Source of the DNA: Eucalyptus grandis
Lineage: Eukaryota; Streptophyta; Magnoliopsida; Myrtales; Myrtaceae
DNA length: 64,000 nt
Direction of reading: 5' to 3'
Assembly (NCBI RefSeq): GCF_016545825.1
Contig: NC_052613.1
Location: 48,528,112-48,592,111, forward strand
Part shown: positions 11,851 to 25,200 of the stretch, piece after piece
Layout of the letters: every line of letters starts with the position of its first letter
Numbering within the stretch: position 1 is the stretch's first letter
Made by a program: the position numbers and the translations under genes
Notes under the pieces: generated by a model
The model's database searches: none
What the model was told of the DNA's origin: nothing
Seen by the model: only the letters and a program-made list of their open reading frames with translations

Positions 11851-14662
11851 AGCGGTGGAGTGTGGATTAAACACATGATGGGAAACGAGGGAAAGAGTGG
11901 GAAACTTAAAGGGTTAATTAATGGTCCACCTTCTGCTTTTTTGGTCTTTTCGAAATGGGACTTTGAGAAAAAAGGCAAAGCTTACTGACCACACTAACTG
12001 CAGAATTGATTATCACCAGCCCGTTTGTGCTATTCTAGTGTAAGTCCAGTAAGGCACAACTGAGTAAATGAACCAATCACTTGTCCAGCCGAAAAACGAA
12101 GCAGGAGTTCAGTGAACCTTGTCGACTAAAAAGCCAGGTTATATGACGTAATTGGTGGTTAGCCTCCATCTTATCTGAACAGGTATCAAATAACTTTTAA
12201 GTCACTTTAAAGGAGTACCCCTTCGGCAACCATATTGCGGAGTTAGGTCTCCCCTCCTAACGAGGCACCATGGCGCGCCTCCTCGAAATCATTTTTAACA
12301 ACTCGACTTGTTTCATGCAATTCAAGTCTCCAACACGGAGTACCCAGATGGTGACGAGTCTTGCTCATGAATCATTTTATTCAAAGGCTCTCCCATGTGA
12401 TGTGGTTTGGGTTGTTGCACTTATGTGCTAAAACTCTTCGCAGTAAAAATTGAGTTGTCGCTCCTCGTGAACGCAATTCTTATCCGAGGAGCGACAATTC
12501 TTATGAAAGAGTTATGTAAATCGTTAATTTTTTTTCTTTTCTCACTTTTGCATAATTTGAAGGCATACTCAAACAATTATCATGTGTATATGAACGATCT
12601 TACATAATCTAATTAGAGATCACATGAATTATCCACCTCCCAATTTGTTGTCTGTAATTCTAGATCAAAGGAAGCAGATTCTCCTCAAATCATGAAGATC
12701 AAATATTACAGATATAAACATGTCCTAAAAATGCTTCATTTATGTTATCGTATGGATTTCGAGATTACCTAGATGTAAAATAATTAAATGGTATTGTTTA
12801 ATTCTGAGCAAGAGAAATATACAATTTCAACTAAAGATGCAATGTATGCAGAAATCGAAATGTTAGAATAAGAAACGTATCACGCAACCTATTGAGTTAC
12901 TGGACAAGCGGAGAAGGTCCATGTACAGAATAAATTCCCCTTCCTTAGTCAAGAACCAAAACCAAGAATCCAAGCAGCATTCTCCTCAAATCTTGAAGAT
13001 CGAATATTGGGTTGGTGGGTGATAGAGATCTATCCTCTAATGATTACGCTTGGGGCTAAAGGTGCATAAGCAGGACACAGAATAGCTCAAGAACAATGAT
13101 TAAAGGGGTGGTGGCTACTTCCTCGACCGGTTCTGTGGGGGAGTTGGTGGAGGTCTTATTCTCCCCCTTTCTGGGGTCCCCAGAGGCCGAAAGATGACCG
13201 CTTTTCCCCCAAAAGCACTGTTCATCTTAAGAAGTTCTTCCAAAGCTCTATTTGCTTACGATCATAGTCATCATTTTATTCATTAGAATGCTTATTAGCA
13301 TAACCCACTTGGTTGCAATTTACTCAGCAGTCCTCTTTATTCTATCGAAGCAATCTTTTTCTGTCTTTCTAAAAAGGTTCTAGATCATCGAATTCTTCAA
13401 TTGTTCTTTAAACTCTATTGTCTTTTCAAGAAACATTTTAAATGCATTTCCTGAAGAAAAATGACAAGTTACTTCTTTAAGCAAAATAACCCTATATAAG
13501 TAGATATTATTAGGATGTCACTTGAATGAAAAATATGTTAATTTTCTGATTGAAAATTAATATAAATCATACGGAAGTTCTTATTTGGACTATAATTTAT
13601 GAATCATGATTTCATAAATATGGTGAATAATTTTTTAAATTTGTGTTTCGAGTTTGAACCATCTATGAAGTTTTAGGGATTTTTTTTTTTTTGGTTTGAC
13701 TATGGTTCTTTTTTGGGCGTTGTTTTTGTTGGAGATAATTCTCGAAGGTTTGACCAAGAAAAGAGGAATCTGAGAAAAGCTCCACTACACTCCTTTAACC
13801 GTACTAAAGGAAGGTGCTCACTTAATTTATGATATCTGTTTTACACGTGGGGTTAAGAGGGTTAAAAAGTAAAAGGAAATAAAGTAAATGCAGGTTTTCT
13901 TTTGCTTCCCTTGTTCTTTCCCGAAGAAGCCGCACAAAAGAAAGCACGATAGGATAAAAGAATGAGTTATTTATTTGTAGACCCTGTGAATTAAGTACCA
14001 ATATCCAAATCAAATTAAGTAGATTTTTTATGTCCCTTATAATTTCTTATTTATTTCTCTAATGATTCTATATCAATTTAATTGCAAGATTCAGTATTTT
14101 TTTTGCATTAATTTTACAGCAATTACATTAGACGGGAATGGGTAAGAATTGGCCAAAGCCAACGCTTTGACAGTAGTTGAAGGGGAATGAATAGAAAGCG
14201 GTGAGCATTTTGCATTTGCATCCCGGAGCGACGACTGCGTCTCACGAGAAGATATCCGGAGCGACTATGATTTTCCCTATTCCCAGGAGAAAAGCAGAGG
14301 CAAAGTCACCACCGCATCTCCACTTTCACTTGAATGAGATCGAGAAGGACGCCACCGAAACGAGGCCCGAACTTCAAGGGAGCGGCAGGGAGTTTCGAAC
14401 AAAGCAATCGGTCTCGCATCTTGGAGTTCATTCATGACCTTCGACGTGGGGAAAATGCAAAGACGGCGTCTCCAGACGGTTTCGGTGCGCACAGCTGGTT
14501 CTGAGCTTTGGACTGGTTGACTTTACTTAGGCTGGTCCGCTCAGAATTAATGGCCAGGCCTTTGACTTTTGGTGATGGGTGCAGCTCCTGTGCACTTCGG
14601 ACGAATACAGTGGGAGATCTTATCGTGTGTTAGTGATGCGAATGTGTAAAGACTTTGATTCT
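11851..14662. other. Upstream region of the LHT-like gene and intergenic DNA
   Basis: No gene recognised. The LHT promoter should lie in the first kilobase. A word of about 38 bases around TTCTCCTCAAAT-x-x-TGAAGATC occurs twice, near 12670-12710 and 12975-13015, probably part of a decayed repeat. A T-run at 13680-13692 followed by GGTTTGAC may be an old retroposon tail. Confidence 0.4.
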
Positions 14663-15731
14663 TGTGCTCGTTGTTAGATCATTATCAGAAAGCGAAATTT
14701 GCGATAATCGAGATAACCCTCTCCTAGTCATTAGTCCTGTTATGACCAAGTTTCTTTGTCATAAAATAAAGGAAATGGAGAAATTGAGAGAATAAAGTAT
14801 ATGCTCCTATTTACAATACAGTGAATGGACAACTAAGGAAAGAATAAAGACTGATACATGAACTCAAATCTAATCTGGATTGATTCATGGAATGATATAA
14901 TGGATCAATTATAATCTCGAATTGATCCTCGCATATCTCCGGCACTTCCTCTCAAGTTGGTGGCTGATATATATCCAAGATGCTCAGTCTACTTAGTAGA
15001 TTTGCTTGTTATCTTTGATATGATAGCTTGGTAAATACGTCAGCGGGTTGTTCCATGGTTTTGATTTCATTTGTCTTGATTACTCCTTCCTGAATCTTGT
15101 CTTAGGTGAAGTGACAATCCATTTCAATATGCTTCATTCTCTCATGAACTACGTGATTTGTTGTGAGTTTGAGTGCTGCATTGTTGTCGCAAAACAAATT
15201 GGAGCCCTTTAACCAGTACACCAAGGTCCAAAACTAGCCCTCATACCTGAATTATTTTACGAACAGTCTTGGCTAGGGCCCAATATTCAACTTTAGCGGA
15301 TGACAATAATACGGTCGACTACTTCTTTGTTTTTATGAAAGTAAAGACTTTCCCAACTTGACGCAAAAACTAGTGACAAATGTTTGACTCATATGACATG
15401 TGGCGGTCTATGGTCTATGTCACAATAAGCTATCGTTTTTCAAATTATAATCTCGAGAATTGAGTATCTCAAGTCTTGAACATCTGTTCAAATACTTTAT
15501 AATCTTCAAGGTCGCATTCATGTGAGACTCTTTCGGATTTGGTATAAATTGACCAAGTCTTTGTTCTGTGTAACATATGTTTGGTCTAGTCATGATGTAA
15601 ATGATGCAATGAGTGATTACTGTGCACGTTGTTAGATCATTAGAGACGATGACCATCTATATTAGAAAGCGAAATTTGCAACAATCATTAAGATGTCCCT
15701 CTCCTAGTCATTAGTCCTATTATGACTAGGG
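14663..15731 (-). mobile_element. Degenerate Copia relic with LTR-like direct repeats
   Basis: Two direct repeats share the words GTTGTTAGATCATTA, AGAAAGCGAAATTTGC and CCCTCTCCTAGTCATTAGTC: about 14663-14942 and 15621-15731, the second truncated. On the minus strand the left copy is preceded by a purine-rich AACTTGAGAGGAAG, a plausible polypurine tract. Between them at 15420-15656 the minus strand encodes IMTRPNICYTEQRLGQFIPN and SHMNATLKIIKYL, matching the Copia block TRPDI-xY-xVQxLSQF...HWxAAxRxLRYL. That coding piece abuts the right repeat directly, so most of the interior has been lost. Confidence 0.65.
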
Positions 15732-16097
15732 TAATTCAAAGCGAACTGTCAATAATAGCAACGGTCAAAAAGAGCTCACTTAGTTCGAGATTGAAATATC
15801 AAGTCACGATCACTGATGAGCAAAATATTTTTCAATGGACGTGTACCACGGAAAAGAGCACGCTTTTGCATCAGGGGCAATCTTTGGCCTGAGTTTATTG
15901 ATGTTGGCGGGAAAAAGTTCCGATGGTCTCGAGAGGCGCGACTCACATTCAGTGCTGTCGTCCTCAAGGACCGTCTTGACCAAGCATGAACTGAGAACAT
16001 CAGGTCCAAGCTTGACTCATCAAAGATGGATGGTGCTGTCGTCATCACAAGATGAACGGCACATGTCGCATTTGTGTGGATAAACCTCCCATTAAAT

Positions 16098-16131
<34 letters not shown>

Positions 16132-16891
16132 GATTTCTACAATGGCGAGGTGGCTAGTGAGGGTCGTTGGGCTTGATGGCTTGTGGCAACAAGGATCGGT
16201 GGTGATAGTGGCGAGTCACATATGATCGGAAAAGATGCTTTTATCGTGCTCTTTGTATTCATGTGATCTATTTCCATTTATCAGTTTAATTTTTGAATCG
16301 AATAATCTTATATGATATTGGAACTAATACTTTCTCTTTCATGAATATGCGTCCACCATCGTTAATGGTGTTGAAAAATTATCTCGCAACATCTATTTTT
16401 TAAATATTATGTGATATTCTTTTACCTATCAATTTAAATTTTTGGTTGGACATTCTTACAATAGTTGTTAAGTCTAACACTAATGGGGAGAATTCTCAAC
16501 ATGATCGAAATTGTGCAAATTTTTACTTATGACTTATAGAAAGTTGTGTCTAGATTGTTGTCGTTATTATTGTTGTTATCATTATTCAAGAAAAAGTATG
16601 AGCCCTTTTTCTATTTTTTTTTATTCACCCTTTTCAATAATAATGAATTAGAATTCACTAAAAAAAAGTACTATTGAGTATGGATATATGATATCCTGAA
16701 ATTCAACATTTTTCAAGATATATGAAATGGTTATTTCATCAATACAATGATAACTGATCACTCATGAGTTAACTAATCTATTTTGAAATGTTATAAGGAA
16801 TTAAAATGTGCACGATTAGAGAATTCAATAAGTGATAGACCCATAGATCATAAGGATCGACAAAAGACAATACTACACTATTATAAGTTAA
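15732..16891. other. Intergenic DNA with a GA microsatellite
   Basis: ORFs overlapping on both strands at 15776-16083 have no domain I recognise. A pure (GA)n tract lies at 16101-16129. The rest is AT-rich with no visible gene. Confidence 0.4.
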
Positions 16892-17671
16892 GGGATAAGT
16901 GTTCCAGAAGTCTTACAACTTGTCACGAAAATGTATTTCAGTCCTAAAACTTGCAAAAAGTGTATTTAAGTCCTAAAACTTGTCAAATTATTTCAAACGA
17001 GCCCTAAGATCGACGCCGTTAGCCTTTTCCTTAAATATGCTGACGTGACATTTTAAATAATTTTTTTATTTTCCAAGTGAATTTTTTAATTATTTTTTAA
17101 AAAATTAGATTTAAAAACTAAAAAAATCAAATTTATTCATTTTATCTTATTTTTACCAAAAACTTTAAAAAAAGTTAAAATATTTATTAAAAAAAAAAAA
17201 AAATAACGGCTCCTCCCCCATCGCTACCGCCGCCGCCGCCCATCGCCGGAGGGGCCCGGCCACCCCGCCTAGGGCCGGCGATCGTCGCCCGGCCCCTCCG
17301 GCGATGGGCGGCGGCGGCGGCGGCGGCGGGGAGAAGAGCCGCGCTAATTTTTTTTTTTAATAATTTTAAAAATAAAATTTTTAACTTTTCTTTTTAGTTT
17401 TTGTTGAAAATAGGATAAGAATAAATTTAATTTTTTTAGTTTTTAAATCTATTTTTTAAATGGATAAAAATTAATTAAAAATACACCTGGAAAATAAAGA
17501 ATTATTTAAAATGCCACGTCAGCATTTTTAACGGAAAAGACTAACGGCGTCGATTTTAGGACTCATTTGAAACAATTTGACAAGTTTTAGGACTTAAATG
17601 CACTTTTTGCAAATTTTAGGACCGAAATGCATTTTCGTGACAAGTTGTAGGATTTCTGGAACACTTATCTC
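16892..17671. mobile_element. Mutator-like MITE: 780-bp near-palindrome with 9-bp duplication
   Basis: The left end GGGATAAGTGTTCCAGAA and the complement of the right end GAGATAAGTGTTCCAGAA match, and the two arms keep mirroring each other for roughly 350 bases each, through GACTTAAAT/ATTTAAGTC-type words, GACGCCGTTAG/CTAACGGCGTC and TGACGTGACATTTTAAATAA/TTATTTAAAATGCCACGTCA. The core at about 17210-17330 is strongly GC-rich (CCGCC and GGCGG runs) inside AT-rich arms. The flanks carry a perfect 9-bp direct repeat, ATAAGTTAA at 16883-16891 and 17672-17680, the duplication length typical of Mutator-like elements. No transposase is encoded, so it must have moved with enzyme supplied from elsewhere. 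Confidence 0.85.
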
Positions 17672-17680
17672 ATAAGTTAA

Positions 17681-18100
17681 TTAGTGAATGGATATAAATC
17701 GATTGAACAAGAGTTCGTAGTTGATTTGCGGGTGATTTTGCACGATTACGTTTTTCATTGCAAACAGTAGTAAACCGATTTTCTATTGATCTTGTACTCA
17801 TAATAAGTAATTATATCATCGTGATTACATGACAATTGAGGGTTATCCATGATTTGAAGAGGCACAAACGTGAATTGAAAATTATTGATCAGAGTCAAAC
17901 ACGAAAAACTCCTAAAAGCCATCTAATAGTTTAGGTCGTACTAAAGTCTCATTTGATGAATTTTAACCATAAAATTTAATCGTGGTATCAAACTTTTGAG
18001 AATTTCAAGACCAATCAATTGGAAGTCACCTTATTTATCTGTCCATTTATTGGTAAGCTTTGAATTTTCAAATGAGACTTAGCGAGTCGAAAATTGAAAG
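17681..18100. other. Intergenic AT-rich DNA
   Basis: No gene or repeat boundary recognised. The start of the LTR-like region that follows is not visible and could lie here. Confidence 0.35.
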
Positions 18101-20651
18101 CTAGAAAAAGGAACCGAGCCAAGCGAAGACCCAATGAGCCTCATAAGAGGATTCGACCATGAGGGCCTAAGAAGCCCATCAAGCAAGCCAAGCCAAGCCC
18201 ATTTTAAGCAATTAGGCTCAAGGGCAAAATTAGGATTTTGTGTTAAAGTTGTGAAAAGACTAAATTACCCATTCTAGAAAGCTTTAGCATTAAACAAGAT
18301 TAAGACAAAAGGGGACATGGAGCTTGGAAGAGAGGGTTCTAGGGAGAATTGAGTGAGATTTGATTGATAAAGAAGATTTTGGGAGGACAAATCTCACTCA
18401 AAGTCTCACTATCTCTCTCTCTTTCTCCCCTCTCCTTCATTCGGCCAACCCATCGCCCCTTCTCCATCTCTCTTTTTTCTCTCTTCTTCTTTCTCTCTTC
18501 ATCACCATTACCACTGCCATTCACCGTTGCCCTTGCTGCCATCCATCTGTGCCATGTCCACCGCCCGTCCGTGCCACCATCATCGTTCTTCACACCATTT
18601 GTGCCACCATTCTCACCACCAAGCAAGCCACCGCCACCGCCCCGGCCAAGCCATGCCTCAAGCTCATCGGGCCACCGCCGTTAGTGTCGCCATTTGAGCC
18701 TCGAGCGTCACGTTCTTATTACTGTTGCGTTGCCATTGTTGTTGGCTCGTCGTCGTTGTAAAACCGTGAATTAACCTCTTAATCATTGATTATGATGTTA
18801 ATTGTGTTTATGGGTAGTTTAGATTAAGTTTCATTGTAGTTAGTCTTAATTAATGATGGTTTAGTCGATAGGTTATCGCGATAAGTGATAAGTAGAGTTG
18901 ATAGGTTATTGGCAATTTGATGATAAACTATTATCAAAAGGGTGATAAGCTATTGGTAATTACTAATTAGGTGATAAATTATCACAAAATAGGTGATAAA
19001 CTATCACTCAAGGGGCGATAAAGTATCGGAAAATAGGCGATATTATCGTTAAATAGACGATAAGCTATCAATGATTGAGTAATAAGCTATTGGTTTAAGG
19101 TTTATAAGCTATCACAATAAGATGATAAGTGGTGATTTTTAGGTATTTTAGGCTTGATTCGTGGGATGAATCCATTCATGTTTTTATGTGGTTTTAAGCT
19201 GGTGATGCCATGAAAATTAGTCACCAAAGTTAAAAACCTTGTATGCTATTTCTAAAGAAGGTTTTGTTGACATATGGTAATTTATGAGATGTTGTGTTGG
19301 GATACCATGTTCTATGTGTCAATTGGGGCAATAGTGTTTTAAAATGAAAGTGTGCAAAGTTTGACAGATTAATTTTATATATGTGATCACGTGGGATTAT
19401 TTTACTACATTTTTACTTATGAAATTTATGGTAGCAAATTGTATGAACACGAATCACGTATGCATTGACTAATTGAGGAAAAATGAAATTGGTATAAGTT
19501 AGTGGTGTGCTTGTGTGGTCAGTTAAAGACCCCGTCACCTAACAAGAGTTTGGAGACGGTGTCTGATTTTTATCGGATGCCCAATGGGGGCCCGCATACT
19601 GAGTTACCATTGAGGCTGGACCGATGCTCCTTATGGAATGTTGTCTATGATGAGAGTCCAAGACGATGTCGTGTCCAATTGGGTGGGACGATGCTCGATC
19701 ATGCTAGAAGACCACCAACTCTTGTGTTGGCCGTGACCTGAGTGGTTGTAATAATTGGAACACGTGTGAATGCATTATGTATGGAAATTTATGAGATGTA
19801 TAAGTTATATGTGCTGCATTGTTATTGGCCCATGTTAGTTAATAAAATGTGGGGATGTGTCAATGTGAGGTAAGAGTATGTAATGCTACATGTTTAGGCT
19901 GCTTCCGAGATGAATTAACATCTTGATCAAGACTTAGGTTGTTAACTTATTGAGATTTTATTTCACCCATTTTTTTTTATTTTTTTCAGACTCGTTATAT
20001 GGAGAATTATCACATACGGTTTGCGATCCCGATGGACCAAGATATGGTCGTGACCTAACACCCTATCCTGAGGTCCAATTAGGTGTACAAATTTTTGTTA
20101 CGATGGTGTAGGTAGATTAGAGGTTGGCCCATTGGATGGCTTATAGGTTTAAAGCGTGTTTCATCTAGGTTGAGGAGGAATGTTTTGGCCCGATCTGTGG
20201 TTTTAATGGACCACCTGGCGAGGGTCCTTGGGAGCAGGTTTGGGATCACATGGATATTGACACCCCTGATGGTGCCGCTAAGGATTCGGAGACTAACCCT
20301 GATGTTGAGTCTAAACTTGAGACTCTACTTGGATATCACGTTTGGCCCATTCTTAGTGAAACTTTTGCTGATTTTTGTTGAAGGTTAGTAGGAAGTTGCT
20401 GTTGTAGGAAAGGCTTGTAAATATCTAACTTCTTGATGTTAACAAGTGTATAGATAAAAATAGTGCTTTTAGAAATGTTTGTTGTTGTGTTTATACTATC
20501 CTTACAATTATGTTTGACTTGGTGTTTATAATATGCTTTCTCTTGTGTTTAATAGAAAGATGAAAAGAATGGGTCGGCGACACATCCTGGAATGTCACAA
20601 CTAAACGACCATAGAGCGGTATTAGCGCACTCGAGAATTCGGGGCATGACA
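18100..20651 (+). mobile_element. Gypsy-like LTR or non-coding retroelement sequence
   Basis: The stretch lacks domain-bearing ORFs but has an LTR look: AAGCCCA-rich words at 18110-18210, a pyrimidine-rich then C-rich block at 18395-18700, a repeat field at 18867-19130, and a right boundary ending CGGGGCATGACA (20640-20651), a common ending of plant Gypsy LTRs. I could not find a matching TG start or target duplication, so it may be a truncated or solo LTR. ORFs at 18339-18761 and 19502-19741 appear to be by-products of its composition. Confidence 0.4.
18867..19130. repeat. Degenerate GATAA...TATC repeat field
   Basis: Nine GATAA words, plus variants, recur over about 260 bases, many paired with TATC a few bases on, as in GATAAACTATCAC and GATAAGCTATCA. 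Spacing is irregular, around 20-30 bases. The units are imperfect palindromes. Confidence 0.7.
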
Positions 20652-20970
20652 GGATGAGTGGTTTTGAGGTTGGTTTAGGTTCCGTCTGAAACCTAAAACT
20701 TATCCTATCGAAAGTAGTTCCCCAATTTTTGAAATATAGAAACCTATCTTCCATATCCTAGAACATACTCTGTCAATCAGTTTCAAGGTCTACTAAGGAA
20801 TCGGTCAATTTCTTTGTTTTGTGTTTCAATTTTAGTTAAGCAAAATGAAAGTGAATGCAATAACAAAAATTTCCATTTATTATAGCAACAATCCATACAA
20901 ATTGAACACATAAAATAAAATAAACAATAAAAATTTCAAAACACCTAATGTAAGATATAAATTATAGAAA
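20652..20970. other. Short AT-rich spacer
   Basis: Nothing recognised between the LTR-like ending at 20651 and the inverted-repeat region that follows. Confidence 0.35.
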
Positions 20971-21492
20971 TTTAGGTATGTTTGTTAACGTTTTTATTTC
21001 TCAAATTGTCTATTCTTTTGTTTCTTGGAACAGAAAAATAAGAGAAATATGTTTGGTAACATTAACTAATTTTTCTACTACTCGAAATAAAAAAAATAAA
21101 AAAAGTGGTCAGGGAATAAATTTGTAATAAAAATATGAAGTAGAAAAAAATTGCCTAATGTTCCCGAGAACTATTTTTGAAATAAATCATTTTTTTCTTC
21201 TTCTTTGTTTCTCCTTTTTTTTTTTTTTTTTTCCTCTCTTCTTCTTTCTCTTCTAGTTGATCACCGGGGTAACAATCACCGGTAGTGGCGGCAGACTTAT
21301 TTTTAGTATTTGTTCTCGAGAACTAGAAGTTACTTTTTTGTACTTTTTGTTTTTGTTTCAAATCTATTCTCCTACTACTTTTATATTCCAAGGGATAAAA
21401 AATTCATTATTATTACCAAACGGATTTCTATTTTTTTTTTTATTTTGTGGAGTAAAGAACAAAGAAACAAGATCGTTGCCATGTAGTGCCTA
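20971..21492. mobile_element. Possible MITE with poor terminal inverted repeats
   Basis: The left end (TTTAGGTATG...GTTAACG, then TTGTTTCTTGGAACAG and TGTTTGGTAA) is mirrored on the right (CCGTTTGGTAATAATAATG, then CGTTGCCATG...GCCTAAA on complement). The inner part holds an ACCGG-rich spot near 21260-21290. The flanking bases are TA on both sides at best. Inverted-repeat identity is low. Confidence 0.35.
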
Positions 21493-22202
21493 AAGTCAAC
21501 TCCCAGATCGGTTTTTCAGTTCTCGAACTTCACAACACCGATTTAACTTCTTCTTTTGGAATCAGACCGGTTCCTACGGTCGGTTCAATTTAGTTTTCAG
21601 TTTTTCTTGGGATCCATGCTCACCTCTGCCGTCCGAGATAACATTAGTTCGAATTTCCCACGCAGCTCCTGACCACGCAGGAGGCTCAATCATGCACGCG
21701 CACAGGCCGGCCCAGAAGGACGGACCACCGGGCCCAAAAACAGCGCGGACGAACTGATCAATCATGGGAGGAAGAGCCGAGAAACCGCGGGAGCCCACGG
21801 GGGCCCCCGCACGCTCTCTCCTTCCGTGTTTACTCGCGTCCTTAGCAGAGAAGCAAAACTTGACTCCGAAACCGAGTCGGACCGACTTGCTGGCTGACAG
21901 CGACCCACGTTTCCGTTCCTCCTCGACTTGGTCTTAATTTAATCGTCGACTGCGAAAGATATTAAATTTCCTGTCCGATTCAGCGCTCCTCGCTGGGTCC
22001 CGCTGCGCCAACGTCTCGTTCTCGGCTAATTTACGGCGAGGCCGTGGGACCTCGGTTTCTTCGCGATTACCGGATTTCGTCGCATTTCCGAGTCGGATTC
22101 CGAACCCGCGTGTGGATCGGGAGCGGATCGGGGAGAGCGCCCGGCTTGATTCTGCTTCGCGATCGTCGTCGAAGCAGGGTCGAGCGTGCGTTGTGGGCGA
22201 AG
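21493..22202 (+). promoter_or_regulatory. Upstream region of the BRO1-domain gene
   Basis: GC content rises here compared with the flanks, as in many plant promoters and 5' leaders. No TATA box stands out, and ORFs on both strands overlap without domain support. Confidence 0.35.
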
Positions 22203-25200
22203 ATGATGCTGCACTTTCCGGACCCGGCGAAGCTCAAGACCAAGAAGGTGGTTTTTCCTCTGTCCATGAATCTGCGCGCAAGTTTTGATTTTTTCGATTT
22301 GGGTTTTCGTTTTTGCTTCATTAGATGGACCTTCGTGGTACGAACGTTGTTGGGGTGCTGTTTCTTTGCGTCAAATTTGAATTGATGTTCGTTCAATATC
22401 CGTGTCAAGTTGGGGAGAGTATTGGCCATCTTTATTTCTTGGCGTCCTCTGGTAGTTCTGCGCAATTCGAGTTTCAAACCTATTGGTTGTTTCCGCAAAA
22501 GAGTTACCGATGATCAGAAGTAGAGACATCATGCCATCGGAAAGGATCGCGATGTTGTGTCACTAGAGTCGAGCTAAAGTTCTCATCCGTTTAGAAGCGT
22601 CATACTAGACTGGATGTTTTGTTGTTGTCGAATGATCGGATTGCCGTGATGGTTTGCATCATCTCTCGATGCCTGTTACACCTAGATAGTCATCGCACTG
22701 AAGTGGGTGATGCTGATGTCAATGTCTGCAGATTTTGTTTGAAGAGGTTTTTGCGGCTCTTGACTGTGGCACGTTGGAGCAACTGAAAGAGCTGAGCTCT
22801 AAACGGCGAGCCATTGAGGAAACGATAAATGCCACGAGCTCAATTACCGAGGCCATTGCGAGGGAGATGTATGGGGGGCTTACCTCTCATAATGAACAGG
22901 TGATCTGGCTGAAAAGTGTCATTGATTATGAAAACTGAGGAACTATTATCTTGTGCTCAATACTGGACATGTAATAGTGGGATTTTCTGTCAAGGATGAT
23001 GGTTGCAATATATTTCCAAATTTCCTCTATAACAAACACGATGAGGACTTTTTTTTTTTTTTTTTTTCCTGAATGAGCTTGTCCCATATGCTTAAATATC
23101 CAGTGATAGCGAGATGAGTTCTATGATGGCTTTCTGAGGGGTTCTTAGTCAAGCATATGTCCTGTATGTGCTATCAATCTGTGGAAGCACTTAGCAACTA
23201 TCTCATTCTGCTTAATTTTTATTTAACCTTGCTTCAGGATCTCCAAAAGTTGAAACAGTATCTACCCTTGCTGGAGAACTTAGTTTTCCATGTTGACATG
23301 GTTAGCAGCAACACCCGGATGGCTCGCTGGATTTCAAACCTTAGAATTCAGTGGGCCAGTGCTCTTACTGGCACTTTGCCTTTCCTGAATCTCATGGGTC
23401 CAAAGTACTTCCAAGTGAATGACATTCGGTTTGAGCTTGGAATGAACCTCTTCCTTTATGGTGCAATTCTTCGTGAGAGGGCATTAGAAGTAATGCCTGA
23501 AGGTGGGCACTGATGTTTTAGTTGCATGAAATGGCTTCATCTTGCATAACTGTACTTTAACTTTGATCTTTTATATAGATCTGGTGCAGTCTGCTACCCT
23601 CTTCAGAGAAGCTGCTGGAGTTTACCATCACATCTCTCATGGTGTTCTGCCTTCATTACAATCTGCAAACTCTGTTCAGAGGCCACCTGAAGCTACATTT
23701 TCTGTCACCACTGTTATGAACCTGATTTGTTTGGCCGAAGCCCAGGTTAGTGTTTTGTCCATGTTTCTGCAACTTCTTTATTGATTAGTCTCAAAACTTG
23801 AACTCTCATCTCTACTTTTTATTATAAAAGTGTGATATTGTCCATTAAGATGAGTTGAATTGTTTTTAATTTGCTGGAACTTTTCTAAACACGCTTTGTC
23901 TGTTGGTCTGATGTTTGGCTGTTCATCTTCATGTAGATTGTAACCATAATGAAGGCTGAAGAGAAAAGAACTACCGCAGGTCTTTTGGGTAAGCTGCATT
24001 ATGGCGTTTCAGAGTTTCTTGATGAAGCCATGAGTTTGCTACATCCAAGAACTAGTGAACTCAAAGATATATCGGCTCGTCTTTTGGTATGTACATAGTA
24101 TACAACTTGCTCATTTTCTTTTTGTGTTTGCTTTTGTCTGATTTATATTCAGATTGTGGATAGGATTGAATTGTAAGACTGATATATCATGATGGTACTC
24201 ATATATAATGGTATGGTCAAATAGCATAGGCGCTTTGTTTCAGGAGTTGGTAATACTAGGCTTCAACTTTGGAAATATTACCATGTTTATCCTTTTACAA
24301 CACTTGCTAATAAAGTTACTACTAGCATAAGCAGACGTCATGAAGAATAAAGAATCATTGATGGTAATTATTGCATGCACTCTTATCACATGGTAAGAAT
24401 AAAATAAGCTTGATGTAAGTCAATTTAGGTGCTGTGGCCTGCTATGTTCTTATGTTTCCAAGCATTTAGTTTGAATAATTTTTACATCATTTACGAGGTT
24501 GAAAGAGCTGAAATGGCTTGATCCATGTGAACATTATCTTATGTAAGCTGATATATATGAGGTCGATCCATTTCTAGGATTTGGTTGATCATAAGTTCAT
24601 GTAAGGCATTTATATTTTTTGACTGAGGACCAATGTAATTGGCGGATATAGATTCTGATAGTAGTGTACCTTCTTTTTTTGGCTGGAAGATGATATTGAT
24701 AGTTGTGTACTCAATTTTGTGTCCTGCTTCACACTTGGGAACCTCTAATTAGTTTTATTTACAATAACAAGAAAAAAAGTTGTTTCGAAGCAGTTATTTG
24801 AAGCTATATTTGTATGATGTCCATGGACTAGTGATCATGGGAGTCATATGGAAAGAGAGAAAATGCTGTCAATGGGAGCATATAGCTATCTTCTGTTTCA
24901 TTGGAAAATTAGGGTCTTGATCAGTTTCCTTGATTATTAACTTAACCTGGAGCTTATAATTTATTTATTTTTAGCATAGGAGATAGTTCATTGGTTGGCA
25001 AAGCAAGTTAGACCTGTCATCTACTTTAAGTTTTCACCTTAATCTTGATTTTGCCAAGTGCAACTTTATTGAATATGCACGAACACTCCATTAGTAGAAA
25101 TATGGTGTGCATTCTTTAAGATGCTTTTAATGGTCCACTCAGGAATATATCTCATCTTGCAAAGCCTTGCATGAGCTAAGAAGCCAAAAGTACCTTGCGG

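Noticed and set aside
18339..18761. Overlapping 95-133-aa ORFs
   Set aside because: They arise from pyrimidine-rich and C-rich low-complexity sequence in the LTR-like region.
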